Below are positions 16,098 through 23,974 of a DNA stretch of 42,374 nt, one piece after another (position 1 is the stretch's first letter; every line of letters starts with the position of its first letter). The stretch is from Phenylobacterium sp. (GTDB lineage Bacteria; Pseudomonadota; Alphaproteobacteria; Caulobacterales; Caulobacteraceae), in assembly GCF_004799395.1 (NCBI RefSeq), contig NZ_SSMZ01000334.1, positions 1 through 42,374 on the forward strand, read 5' to 3'. The notes under the pieces were generated by a model. That model did not search any database, was not told the origin of the DNA, and was given only the letters and a program-made list of their open reading frames with translations. The translations under genes were made by a program, and so were the position numbers.

Positions 16098-16982
16098 GGC
16101 CGGATCGGGCCACGGCCCACCCAGGCGGCATCGCTGGACCCACCAGTCCGGCGCCATGGCCTCCAGCCGCTCGGCGAGGCCCTCGGCCTCGATGTCGCCG
16201 GCGCATAGGGCGAAGCAGGTCCCGCCGGAGCCGGACACGCGCGCCAGCAGGGTTTCCGGCTCGTCCGCCAGGGTTTCCAGCACCGCGCCCACCGCCGGCG
16301 CCACGGCGATGGCCGCAGCTTCCAGGTCGTTGCGCAGGCCCGTCAGCCAGGCGGCCAGCTCCGTGGCGTCCTCGAAGGCGCCCGGCGCGGCCGGCGGCGT
16401 CACGTCGCTGAAGCGGCCTTGGGCGTCGTAGCGCCGATAGACCTCGGCGGTGGACACCGGCACGCGGGGATTGACCAGCACCGCGTCCAGCACCGGCAGG
16501 CCCGGCGCGGCGCTCAGCCGCTCTCCCCGCCCCTGAGCGGTCGCCGGCGCGCCCCACAGGCACGCCGCGCCGTCCGAGCCGAGCAAGGCCGCCAACGCCT
16601 CGAGCCGGTCATCGCCGACCGCCAGGCCGAAGGTTTCACGCAGCAGCCGCAGGGCCGCGCCCGCGTCGCTGGAGCCGCCGCCCAGGCCCGAGGCCACCGG
16701 CAGGCGCTTGTCCAGGCTGATCCCGATCGGTGGCAATGGCCCCATGGCCTCGGCGATCAGGGCGCGGGCCGCCCGCATGACCAGGTTGTCCTCGCCGGCG
16801 TCCAGGCTCTGCGCAAACGGCCCGCCGACGCTCAGGCTCAGGGCCTCGGCCTGGAAGGTCGAGACCCGGTCGCCGACGTCTGCGAAGGCCATCAGGCTGC
16901 AGATCGGGTGAAAGCCGCCCTGCGGCGCTCCGACGTGCAGGTACAGGTTCACCTTGGCGGGCGCGAACGCCGCTCCAGTCAT
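16095..16982 (-). CDS. ispE: 4-diphosphocytidyl-2-C-methyl-D-erythritol kinase
   Basis: A 295-residue GHMP kinase that phosphorylates CDP-methylerythritol in the non-mevalonate (MEP) isoprenoid pathway. It begins with FAPAKVNLYLHV (catalytic Lys10 region), carries the ATP-binding loop GLGGGSSDAG at residues 99-108, and ends with the third GHMP motif RVSGSGGTCFAL. It lies 3 bases downstream of the TPR lipoprotein gene, so the two are probably co-transcribed. Its stop codon lies at the edge of interspersed repeat copy A, which may form the 3' end of the transcript. Confidence 0.95.
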   Translation of the reverse strand: MTGAAFAPAKVNLYLHVGAPQGGFHPICSLMAFADVGDRVSTFQAEALSLSVGGPFAQSLDAGEDNLVMRAARALIAEAMGPLPPIGISLDKRLPVASGLGGGSSDAGAALRLLRETFGLAVGDDRLEALAALLGSDGAACLWGAPATAQGRGERLSAAPGLPVLDAVLVNPRVPVSTAEVYRRYDAQGRFSDVTPPAAPGAFEDATELAAWLTGLRNDLEAAAIAVAPAVGAVLETLADEPETLLARVSGSGGTCFALCAGDIEAEGLAERLEAMAPDWWVQRCRLGGPWPDPA

Positions 16983-16985
16983 GGC

Positions 16986-18704
16986 CTATTTGTCGGCGAG
17001 TTTGGGCGTCGGGCCGTCCGGGCCCAGCCCCGAGGCCAGCTTGGTCTCCGCGCTGGCCTTGATCTTGTCATCCGGCTTCAGCGTCAGCACGCGGCGCCAC
17101 TGGAACTGCGCCTCGTCACGCCGCCCCACTTTCCAGTAGGCGTCGCCCAGGTGGTCGTTGATTTCCGGATCGCCGGCCTCGAGCTCGACCGCTTCTTCCA
17201 GCTTCTCCACCGCCTGCTTGTAGTCGCCCATGCGGAAATAGGCCCAGCCCAGGCTGTCGACCATGGCCCCGGAGCGCGGATCGGAGGCCACGGCCTTCTG
17301 CACCATGGCCAGCGCCTCTTTCAGGTGCTCACCCCGGTCGATCCAGGAATAGCCCAGATAGTTCAACAGCTCCGGCTCGTCCGGGTGCGCCGCCAAGGCC
17401 GCCTGCAGGTCGGCCTGCGCCTCCGGCCAGCGGTTCAGCCGCTCTTCGGTGACGCCGCGCGAATAGAGCAGCCGCCAGTCCGGCGTCTTGGATTGCGCGA
17501 TCAGCCCGTCCAGCACCTTCGCCGCCTCGCCGTACTGCTCGTCGGAGCGCAGCAGATCGGCCAGGGTGACGCGCGCGTCGGTGTCGCCGCCGGCCGCTGC
17601 GGCGCGGGCCAGCTTCAGCGCTGTCTCCTTGTCGTCGGCGCCCTGGTAGGTCCAGGCGAGCTTGGCCTGGGCCGTGGAATATTCCATCGAGCCCGGCTTC
17701 GGATGGGCGTAAGCCGCGCGGGCGGATTCGGTGTCGCCGCCGCCGGTCATCAGGTCGCCGACCATCACCCAGGCCTCGTCGCGGGCGGGGTCGAGCCGCA
17801 GCACCAGCCGCAGATAAATCAGCGCCAACTGGGTCTGCTTGGCGGCGATCATGGTGGCGGCGGGAGCCAGCAGGGCCTGGGCGGCGCCTTCACGGATCGT
17901 CGGCATCGGGGGCACGGACTTGCCCGCCGAGGCGCGCGCCTGGGCGGCCTTCACCGCGATCGAATCCGGCTCGCGGGCCAGCGCGTCGCCGTAAAGCGCC
18001 AGCGCGTCGACCCGGCGGCCGCGGCGTTCCAGGAAGCCGCCATAGGCCAGCACGGCCATCTCAGTCGGCTGCTCCACCGAGACCACCGCCTTGAAGTCGG
18101 TCTCCGCCTCGTCATAGCGCTTGGCCCGCTCGAACAGCGCGCCTTGGGCGAGCTGCCCGAAATAGTCCACCAGCCGGTCGCCGCGGACCGATGGCCGGGC
18201 GATCGAAGCTTCAGTGTCGCCGGCCTGGGCCGCCGCCCAGGGGGCCAGGAGGGCCGCAGCCGGCTTGTGCGGGAAGCCGATGGCCGGATCGTTGAACAGG
18301 GCCAGGGCTTCCTTGCCCTTGCCGTCGGCGAGCGCCTCGACGGCCACCACCAGCTTGCCGAGCCGCTTGGAGGCTTCTCCAGCCTGGTCGCCGGTGGGCG
18401 CCAGGGCGGACGCCTTCTGGATTTCGCCGGCCAGCAGGGCGGCGGTGAAAGCCCGCTCGGCGATCATGGTGTCCCCGCTCCCCGCCCGCGCCTGGTCGAA
18501 GAACTTCGCCGCCTCGGCCGAACGGCCGTTGTTGAGGGCCTGCTCGCCGGCCAGGAACTTGCCGTAGGAGGACGTGTTGGCCAACTGCTCGGCCGCGGCG
18601 GGCGACCCCGCGGCGCCGGCCGACGGGGAACCTGCCGGCGCTGTGGCGCAGGCGGCCATCAGGACCAGGGGAGCAGCGGCGGTGAGCAGTCGGGGCAGGC
18701 GCAT
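16986..18704 (-). CDS. Tetratricopeptide-repeat lipoprotein
   Basis: A 572-residue protein with a lipoprotein-like signal peptide (MRLPRLLTAAAPLVLMAAC, lipidated Cys19; Met at -3 is unusual) followed by tandem helical TPR units over most of its length. The clearest are in the C-terminal third, with LLNYLGYSWIDRGEHLKEAL, DSLGWAYFRMGDYKQAVEK and INDHLGDAYWKVGRRDEAQ. TPR arrays bind proteins, so an envelope assembly or scaffold role is likely, but no partner can be named. The start at 18704 is preferred over 18734 because it begins the signal peptide and has AAGG upstream. ispE follows after 3 bases. Confidence 0.85.
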   Translation of the reverse strand: MRLPRLLTAAAPLVLMAACATAPAGSPSAGAAGSPAAAEQLANTSSYGKFLAGEQALNNGRSAEAAKFFDQARAGSGDTMIAERAFTAALLAGEIQKASALAPTGDQAGEASKRLGKLVVAVEALADGKGKEALALFNDPAIGFPHKPAAALLAPWAAAQAGDTEASIARPSVRGDRLVDYFGQLAQGALFERAKRYDEAETDFKAVVSVEQPTEMAVLAYGGFLERRGRRVDALALYGDALAREPDSIAVKAAQARASAGKSVPPMPTIREGAAQALLAPAATMIAAKQTQLALIYLRLVLRLDPARDEAWVMVGDLMTGGGDTESARAAYAHPKPGSMEYSTAQAKLAWTYQGADDKETALKLARAAAAGGDTDARVTLADLLRSDEQYGEAAKVLDGLIAQSKTPDWRLLYSRGVTEERLNRWPEAQADLQAALAAHPDEPELLNYLGYSWIDRGEHLKEALAMVQKAVASDPRSGAMVDSLGWAYFRMGDYKQAVEKLEEAVELEAGDPEINDHLGDAYWKVGRRDEAQFQWRRVLTLKPDDKIKASAETKLASGLGPDGPTPKLADK

Positions 18705-18770
18705 GGGCGGACCTTCGGCTCTAAGGATGGCCACGGCAAGGCGCCGTGCTCTCGCAAAGCCTACGCACAG

Positions 18771-20444
18771 TTACATGTTCGGATAGTTAGGACCGTCGCC
18801 GCCCTGGGGCGTCGTCCAGTTGATGTTCTGCGACGGGTCCTTGATGTCGCAGGTCTTGCAGTGGACGCAGTTCTGGAAATTGATCTGGAACTTCGGGTTA
18901 TTGCCCGCCTCGTCGTACAGCACCTCATAGACGCCGGCGGGACAGTAGAGCCGCGCCGGCTCCCCGAATTTCGGCAGATTGATCGAAATCGGCACCGCCG
19001 GGTCGCTGAGTTTCAGGTGCGCCGGCTGGTTCTCGTCGTGGTTGGTGTTCGACAGGAAGACGCTGGAGAGCTTGTCGAACGAGAAGACACCGTCCGGCTT
19101 CGGATAGACGATCGGCTTAAAGTCCTTGGCCAGACCCGTGGAGTCGGCGTCGCTCTTGCCGTGCTTGAGCGTGCCGAACGGCGACCAGCCGCCGAAGATG
19201 GTGGCGATCATCGCGTCCATGCCGCCCAGGACCAGGCCCGGGATGGTGCCGAACTTCGACCACAGCGGCTTGAAGTTACGGACGTTCCACAGCTCCTTGG
19301 CGATGGAGGACGTGGCGTAGGCCTCTTCATAGGCCGTCAGGTCGTCGCCCGAGCGGCCGCCCTGGATCGCGGCGAACGCGGCTTCCGCGGCCAGGATGCC
19401 GCTCTTCACGGCGTTATGGCTGCCCTTGATGCGGGGCACATTGACCATCCCGGCCGAGCAGCCGAGCAGCACGCCCCCCGGGAAGTAGAGCCGCGGCAGG
19501 GATTGCGAACCGCCTTCTGTAATGGCCCGCGCGCCATAGGCGATGCGCTTGCCGCCTTCGAGATAGCGCTTGATGGACGGGTGGGTCTTGAAGCGCTGGA
19601 ACTCGTCGAAGGGCGAGAGCCAGGGGTTCTTGTAGTTCAGGTGCAGCACGAAGCCGATGGACACATAGTTGTCCCCGAAGTGGTACATGAACGAGCCGCC
19701 GCCGGTGGCGTTGTCCAGCGGCCACCCGAAGGTGTGCTGGGTCAGGCCAGACTCGAAGGCCGCATCCGGAACCTGCCACAACTCCTTGATCCCGATGCCG
19801 AATTTCTGCGGATCCCGGTTCTCGGCCAGGCTGTACTTGGCCTGCAGCTGCTTGGCGAGCGAGCCGCGGACGCCCTCGCCGATGAAGGTGTATTTGGCGT
19901 GCAGCTCGATGCCCGGCTGATAATCGGGGCCGGGCTTGCCGTCCTTGCCGATGCCGAAGACGCCGGCTACGACGCCCTTCACGGAGTCGTCGGCGTTGTA
20001 GACCACCTCCGAAGCGGCCATGCCGGGATAGATCTCCACGCCCAGGCTCTCGGCGTGCTGCGCCAGCGAGCGGCAGACGTTGGCCAGCGAGGCGATGTAG
20101 TTGCCGTGGTTCAGCATCCACTTGGGGAACGGCAGCCAGGAGATGTCGAGTTCGCCCTGCGGACCCAGCATGACGAACTTGTCGCGGGTGACCTGGGTCT
20201 CCAGCGGGATGCCCAGCTCTTTCCAGTTGGGCAGCAGCTCATTGATGCCGCTTGGATCGACCACCGCGCCGGACAGGATGTGCGCCCCGACTTCGGAGCC
20301 CTTTTCCAGCACCGCGACTGTGATCTCGGCGCCGGCCGCGGCGGCCAGCTGCTTCAGGCGGATCGCGGCCGACAGGCCCGACGGCCCTGCGCCCACGATG
20401 ACGACGTCATATTCCATCGCCTCGCGTTCGATCGCTTCGCTCAT
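18771..20444 (-). CDS. Electron-transfer flavoprotein-ubiquinone oxidoreductase
   Basis: A 557-residue monotopic inner-membrane enzyme passing electrons from reduced ETF (fatty acid and amino acid oxidation) to ubiquinone. The N-terminal FAD-binding motif is VGAGPSGLSAA (residues 17-27). The central ubiquinone-binding and membrane-surface regions are recognisable, and the C-terminal 4Fe-4S domain has Cys in RLYCPAGVYE and NCVHCKTCDIKDP, giving the four ligands. The length matches the family. It is divergent from the SGNH hydrolase gene. No etfAB genes lie in the window. Confidence 0.95.
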   Translation of the reverse strand: MSEAIEREAMEYDVVIVGAGPSGLSAAIRLKQLAAAAGAEITVAVLEKGSEVGAHILSGAVVDPSGINELLPNWKELGIPLETQVTRDKFVMLGPQGELDISWLPFPKWMLNHGNYIASLANVCRSLAQHAESLGVEIYPGMAASEVVYNADDSVKGVVAGVFGIGKDGKPGPDYQPGIELHAKYTFIGEGVRGSLAKQLQAKYSLAENRDPQKFGIGIKELWQVPDAAFESGLTQHTFGWPLDNATGGGSFMYHFGDNYVSIGFVLHLNYKNPWLSPFDEFQRFKTHPSIKRYLEGGKRIAYGARAITEGGSQSLPRLYFPGGVLLGCSAGMVNVPRIKGSHNAVKSGILAAEAAFAAIQGGRSGDDLTAYEEAYATSSIAKELWNVRNFKPLWSKFGTIPGLVLGGMDAMIATIFGGWSPFGTLKHGKSDADSTGLAKDFKPIVYPKPDGVFSFDKLSSVFLSNTNHDENQPAHLKLSDPAVPISINLPKFGEPARLYCPAGVYEVLYDEAGNNPKFQINFQNCVHCKTCDIKDPSQNINWTTPQGGDGPNYPNM

Positions 20445-20515
20445 GCCCCGGCGCTCCGTTGATCCCTGGCCCGACTTATCGGAATGTCACACGGCGGCGG
20501 TCAAGCAAGAACCCT

Positions 20516-20531
20516 GCGCCGAAATCGGCGC
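20516..20531. promoter_or_regulatory. Short perfect palindrome in the SGNH hydrolase leader
   Basis: GCGCCGA-AA-TCGGCGC is a 7-bp perfect dyad with a 2-base centre, 26 bases before the SGNH hydrolase start and within the divergent region shared with the ETF-QO gene. It is too tight for a hairpin loop and is better read as a possible operator. In such GC-rich DNA it may be chance. Confidence 0.25.
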
Positions 20532-20557
20532 GACAGGTCGCGTTGGGGAAGAAAATC

Positions 20558-21757
20558 ATGCGTCTGGCCATCCTCGCGTGCGCATTTGCCCTCGCCGCCC
20601 CCGCCGTGCAGGCGGCCCCCGCCCACTGGATCGGAAGCTGGGGGGCCTCGCCGGCCTTGCCCATGGCTGCGCCCCCGAACAATCCGGCGCGCGGCACGCC
20701 CACGTTCAGCAACCAGACGATCACCCAGGTGGTTCGGCTTTCGGCGGGCGGCCCCAAGCTGCGCATCCGGCTCTCCAATGAATACGGCGCCAAGCCGCTG
20801 CAGATCGGCGCCGCGCGGGTCGCCCTGGTGGGCGCGGACGGCGCCGTCGTCGCCGGCAGCGAGCGGACGGTGACCTTCTCCGGCGCGGCTGCGGCGCTGA
20901 TCCCGCAGGGCGCGCCGATGCTGAGCGACGCGGTCGCACTGCCGACCAAGCCGCTCGCCCGCTTGCGCGTCAGTCTCTTCCTGCCAGCCGACACTAACGG
21001 CTGCACCTGCCACATGACCGGGATGGATCTGATCTCGATAGCCCCCGGAGACGCCACGAAGGCGCCGCCGGCCCCTGCCAAGGGCGCCGGCGACTACCGC
21101 GCCTTCCTGACCGAGGTGGATGTGGAGACCGCCGCGCCCTCCGGGCCCGTCATCGCGACCTTCGGCGACTCCATCACCGACGGCTACCGTTCGACGGACG
21201 ACACGAACCACCGCTGGCCCGACCGGCTCGCCGAGCGCCTGGCGGCCGGCAAACAGCCCTTCGCCGTGGTCAACACCGCGATCAGCGGCAATCGGGTGCT
21301 CGCCGAGGCCCTGCCGATCTTCGGTCAGAACGCGCTCAGCCGTTTCGATCGCGACGTGCTTTCGGCGCCCGGCGTCACCCACGTGACGGTGCTGGAGGGC
21401 GTCAACGACCTCGGCATGACCAAGCCCACGCCCGCCGCTGCCGACATCATCGCCGGCTATCGCCAGCTGATCGCCCGCGCCCATGAGCACGGGCTGAAGA
21501 TCATCGGCGGCACGATCCTGCCCTATGGCGGCGCGGCCTATTTCAGCGCGGCCGGCGAGGCCGAGCGCCAGAAGATCAACGCCTGGATCCGCACCGGCCA
21601 CGAATTCGACGGCGTCATCGACTTCGACGCCGCCATCCGCGACCCCGTCAAGCCCGAGCGCATGCGCGCCGAGCTGCAGTCCGGCGACTGGCTGCACCCC
21701 AACGACGCCGGCTATCGGGTGATGGGCGACGCCGTCGACCTCAAGCTGTTCCGCTAG
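20558..21757 (+). CDS. Exported SGNH/GDSL hydrolase (esterase or lipase)
   Basis: A 399-residue protein with a signal peptide cleaved near VQA (residue 19), a beta-rich N-terminal domain (about 25-190), and a C-terminal SGNH domain. The catalytic blocks are FGDSITDG (Ser205), the Gly in SGNRVL, GVNDLG with the block III Asn, and DWLHPNDAGY with Asp377 and His380. It should hydrolyse ester bonds on lipids or polysaccharide decorations outside the cytoplasm; the substrate is unknown. The frame is open for 33 more codons upstream, but the ATG at 20558 begins the signal peptide and has GGGGAAGA before it. Confidence 0.9.
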   Translation: MRLAILACAFALAAPAVQAAPAHWIGSWGASPALPMAAPPNNPARGTPTFSNQTITQVVRLSAGGPKLRIRLSNEYGAKPLQIGAARVALVGADGAVVAGSERTVTFSGAAAALIPQGAPMLSDAVALPTKPLARLRVSLFLPADTNGCTCHMTGMDLISIAPGDATKAPPAPAKGAGDYRAFLTEVDVETAAPSGPVIATFGDSITDGYRSTDDTNHRWPDRLAERLAAGKQPFAVVNTAISGNRVLAEALPIFGQNALSRFDRDVLSAPGVTHVTVLEGVNDLGMTKPTPAAADIIAGYRQLIARAHEHGLKIIGGTILPYGGAAYFSAAGEAERQKINAWIRTGHEFDGVIDFDAAIRDPVKPERMRAELQSGDWLHPNDAGYRVMGDAVDLKLFR

Positions 21758-21765
21758 GCGGCCTG

Positions 21766-22066
21766 ATGCCCGGCTGGGACGCTTCTTCATGACCCAGGTG
21801 GGCGCCTCGGCGGGACTGGCGGGCCTGGTGTTCGTCGGCGTCTCGCTGAACCTGACCAAGATCCTCAGCTGCGGCTACCTGCCGAACCGGGCGCAGGAGG
21901 CGCTGCTGGCATGGGCCAGGTGATGGCGATCTCCATCTGGATCGCGGGCGCGGTGCTGCTCTGGCGCGGCGCGGTCGGGGTCTACTGGCTCGTCCCCGGC
22001 CTGCTGCTCAGCTACGTCGTGGCGCTGGCCAACGCCTGGGCCCTGACAATCGAGATCAACCGCTAG
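21766..22066 (+). pseudogene. Decayed integral membrane protein gene (frameshift plus internal deletion)
   Basis: Three reading-frame pieces carry parts of one small multi-span membrane protein. From the ATG at 21766 the frame reads MPGWDA and then hits a stop; adding one T near 21783 would join it to FFMTQVGASAGLAGLVFVGV, which continues in another frame from 21789 to a stop at 21921. The C-terminal part, in a third frame from 21911 to 22066, reads MGQVMAISIWIAGAVLLWRG and ends ...VALANAWALTIEINR. The start and end resemble a family of alphaproteobacterial membrane proteins of about 150 residues that I know only as unnamed. About 50 or more central residues are missing. The end overlaps the VOC gene by 4 bases. 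Confidence 0.7.
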
Positions 22067-22527
22067 CCTTCGCCGGCGTAGGCGGCTTCCAGCTTCGCGA
22101 CGTCGAGCTTGACCATCTCCATCATGGCCGCGGTAGCCCGTTCGCGGCCGGCGGGGTCCGGGCCGTAGATGGTTTCGAAGAGCTGTTTCGGCACGACCTG
22201 CCATGTGAGACCGAAGCGGTCCTTCAGCCAGCCGCATTGCATGGGCGCGCCGCCGTCCAGCAGCTTTTCCCAATAGTGGTCGAGCTCCGCCTGGTCCTGG
22301 CAATCGATGAAGAAGGAAAAGGCCTCGCTGAGCGTGAAGTAGTCGCCGCCGTTCAGGGCCGTGACTCGCTGGCCGTCCAGCTCGAAGTCGATGGCCAGCA
22401 CCCCCGGCGTGCCGTCGGTCTTGGCCTGATCGCCTAGGATCTTCGAATTGGGGAAGACCGAGACGTAGAACTTCGCGGCCTCGACCGCCTGGTCGCGGAA
22501 CCACAGGAAGGGGTGGATCTTCGGCAT
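22063..22527 (-). CDS. PhnB-like VOC (glyoxalase fold) protein
   Basis: A 154-residue protein of the vicinal-oxygen-chelate superfamily, group often labelled PhnB or 3-demethylubiquinone methyltransferase-like. Typical features are the start KIHPFLWFRDQAVEAAKFYVSVF, the central FFIDCQDQAELDHYWEKL and the end MMEMVKLDVAKLEAAY. No enzymatic activity is established for this group; the metal ligands of glyoxalase I are not evident. Its stop overlaps the end of the decayed membrane gene on the other strand. Confidence 0.88.
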   Translation of the reverse strand: MPKIHPFLWFRDQAVEAAKFYVSVFPNSKILGDQAKTDGTPGVLAIDFELDGQRVTALNGGDYFTLSEAFSFFIDCQDQAELDHYWEKLLDGGAPMQCGWLKDRFGLTWQVVPKQLFETIYGPDPAGRERATAAMMEMVKLDVAKLEAAYAGEG

Positions 22528-22567
22528 GGCGTGCTCCTTGTCGTCTCCACCCGAAGGACGATCGACC

Positions 22568-22600
22568 GCGCCCCGATCCGACAGGGTCGGGCGCTTTTTT
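22568..22600 (+). terminator. Intrinsic terminator-like hairpin in a divergent promoter region
   Basis: GCGCCC (22568-22573) pairs with GGGCGC (22589-22594), with further pairs inside the loop, and six T residues follow (22595-22600). It reads on the plus strand although the gene on its left (VOC) is on the minus strand. It would stop rightward transcription coming from the SGNH hydrolase and pseudogene through the VOC gene, or attenuate the 22638 gene if transcription starts upstream of it. Confidence 0.6.
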
Positions 22601-22637
22601 CCAACCTAAATCCCGCGAAGCGCGATAGGCCAGCCTG

Positions 22638-23057
22638 ATGGAGCGCCTACGCCGCCTGATCGACCTGCCCGGGGTCAACGACCTCGAGTACCGCGCGATC
22701 CTGAAGCGCGACTTCGCCGAGCCCGAGGCCCGCGCCGAACACCCCGAGATCGACGAATGCTCGGTGGCCAACTTCGGCCTTACGGCCGATCAGGCCGAGG
22801 ACCACCCGCGCCCCGCCGGCTGGGACAGGCCCGAGCGCCTGCCGATCCCGGCCCAGGTCACCGCCTTCGAGGCGGAGGGCTGGGACGTCACCGACGACAA
22901 GCGCCGGCCCTTGCGTGTGCTGGGCCATTTCAATCAGCAACTCTGGCTCGCCATCCGCGGCGTGGCCGGCGCGCTCCCGTTCGCGCCGGAGGACAATCGT
23001 CCCGATCCGTGGGGCGCGTCCCTGGCGGCCGAGGCCAAACGATTCCGCAAACGCTAG
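22638..23057 (+). CDS. Hypothetical protein, 139 residues
   Basis: I do not recognise this family. The protein is hydrophilic and acidic in its first half (LEYRAILKRDFAEPEARAEH, then DECSVANFGLTADQAEDHPR), has no signal peptide or membrane segment, and ends in a basic tail (EAKRFRKR). Trp residues are frequent in the second half. Codon use looks like that of the neighbours, with strong third-position GC, and the frame is undisturbed, which supports a real gene. The start codon is weakly supported, with only AGG about 12 bases upstream. A terminator-like hairpin lies just ahead, and the 54-residue gene follows by 13 bases in the same direction. Confidence 0.6.
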   Translation: MERLRRLIDLPGVNDLEYRAILKRDFAEPEARAEHPEIDECSVANFGLTADQAEDHPRPAGWDRPERLPIPAQVTAFEAEGWDVTDDKRRPLRVLGHFNQQLWLAIRGVAGALPFAPEDNRPDPWGASLAAEAKRFRKR

Positions 23058-23070
23058 GACGTCCCAAAGC

Positions 23071-23235
23071 ATGAAACCCCCGCCGAAGCGGTTCGCCGAC
23101 CTGAAGCCCGCCCCGGCGCCCGCCGGGGTCTATGCCCCGCCAACGCCCAGGGTCTCGCGCCAGAAGAAGGCCAAGGTGCTGACGCCCGCCGAGAAGGCCG
23201 CGTTCCTCGCCTCGCGCCCGGACCTTAAGTCCTAG
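23071..23235 (+). CDS. Small basic Pro/Lys-rich protein, 54 residues
   Basis: A short reading frame beginning MKPPPKRFADLKPAPAP and ending LTPAEKAAFLASRPDLKS. It has a Pro-rich first half, a basic centre (SRQKKAK) and a C-terminal helix-like segment. It has neither a signal peptide nor a membrane segment. The ATG at 23071 follows the previous stop by 13 bases, with AGGA at that stop as the only ribosome-binding site. Its stop overlaps the DUF938 gene end by 4 bases. Function unknown; a nucleic-acid-binding role would be guesswork from charge alone. Confidence 0.5.
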   Translation: MKPPPKRFADLKPAPAPAGVYAPPTPRVSRQKKAKVLTPAEKAAFLASRPDLKS

Positions 23236-23849
23236 GGCTTTTCGAACGCCACGATCAGGTTGTTGGCCGGCATGGCGAGGCGTTCCGAGAACGCCAGGCC
23301 GTTGGCGGTCGCCAGCCCCTTGATGTCGGCCAGGTCGCGCAGGCCCCAGGCCGGATCGCGCGCCTTCAGGCTTTCGTCGAAAGCCTGGTTGCTGGGCGCG
23401 GTCTCCACGTCGGCCTCGATGTAGGGCCCATACAGGAACAGCCGGCCGCCGGGCGCCAGCACGCGACCCGCGCCGGCCATCAGCCCTTCGCTCGCCGCCC
23501 AGGGCGAGATGTGGACCATGTTGATGCAGACCACGGCCTCGAACGGTCCAGCTGGCCAGGAAGCCAGGTCCGCGGCGTCCAGGCGGATCGGCGCGGCCAG
23601 GTTCGGCGGGCCGGCCGCGGCGCGCCACGCCTCGATGCTGGCGAGGGCCTCGGGATCGCGGTCGCTCGGCCGCCAGCTCACGCCCGCCAGGGCCGAGGCC
23701 AGGAACATCGCGTGCTCGCCTGCCCCGCTCGCCACTTCCAGCACCCGCGCGCCGGCCGGCAGGCGAGGCCGCAGGACCTCCAGGATCGGCTGGCGATTGC
23801 GCGCCGTGGCGGGAGAGGTCCGCGCGCCGTCGGGGACATTGTCGTTCAT
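23232..23849 (-). CDS. DUF938 family class I SAM-dependent methyltransferase
   Basis: A 205-residue protein matching DUF938: a start with ARTSPATARNRQPILEVL, the SAM-binding motif I VLEVASGAGEHAMFLA near residues 36-51, SDRDPEAL as the acidic loop after strand 2, and the family segment FEAVVCINMVHISPW. The conserved FLYGPY and RDLADIKGLA follow. The substrate is unknown for the family. It runs convergent to the two small unknown genes and divergent from the MDR gene, with 125 bases between the starts. Confidence 0.88.
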   Translation of the reverse strand: MNDNVPDGARTSPATARNRQPILEVLRPRLPAGARVLEVASGAGEHAMFLASALAGVSWRPSDRDPEALASIEAWRAAAGPPNLAAPIRLDAADLASWPAGPFEAVVCINMVHISPWAASEGLMAGAGRVLAPGGRLFLYGPYIEADVETAPSNQAFDESLKARDPAWGLRDLADIKGLATANGLAFSERLAMPANNLIVAFEKP

Positions 23850-23974
23850 GGCCCCGAGCCTAGACCGGAACGCCGCCCAGCGCTGCTCATGGCGCGGCCA
23901 CGGCTTCTGTATTGCCCCGGCCCGCGCAAAGCGGTTCTGTGCGGCCGCTTCTACGACGGGACGAGGACACCACC

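Noticed and set aside
16419..20462. A 1347-codon open frame on the plus strand
   Set aside because: It runs antisense across ispE, the TPR lipoprotein gene and the ETF-QO gene, all with clear family motifs on the minus strand. Its Arg/Gly/His-rich translation is a by-product of high GC.
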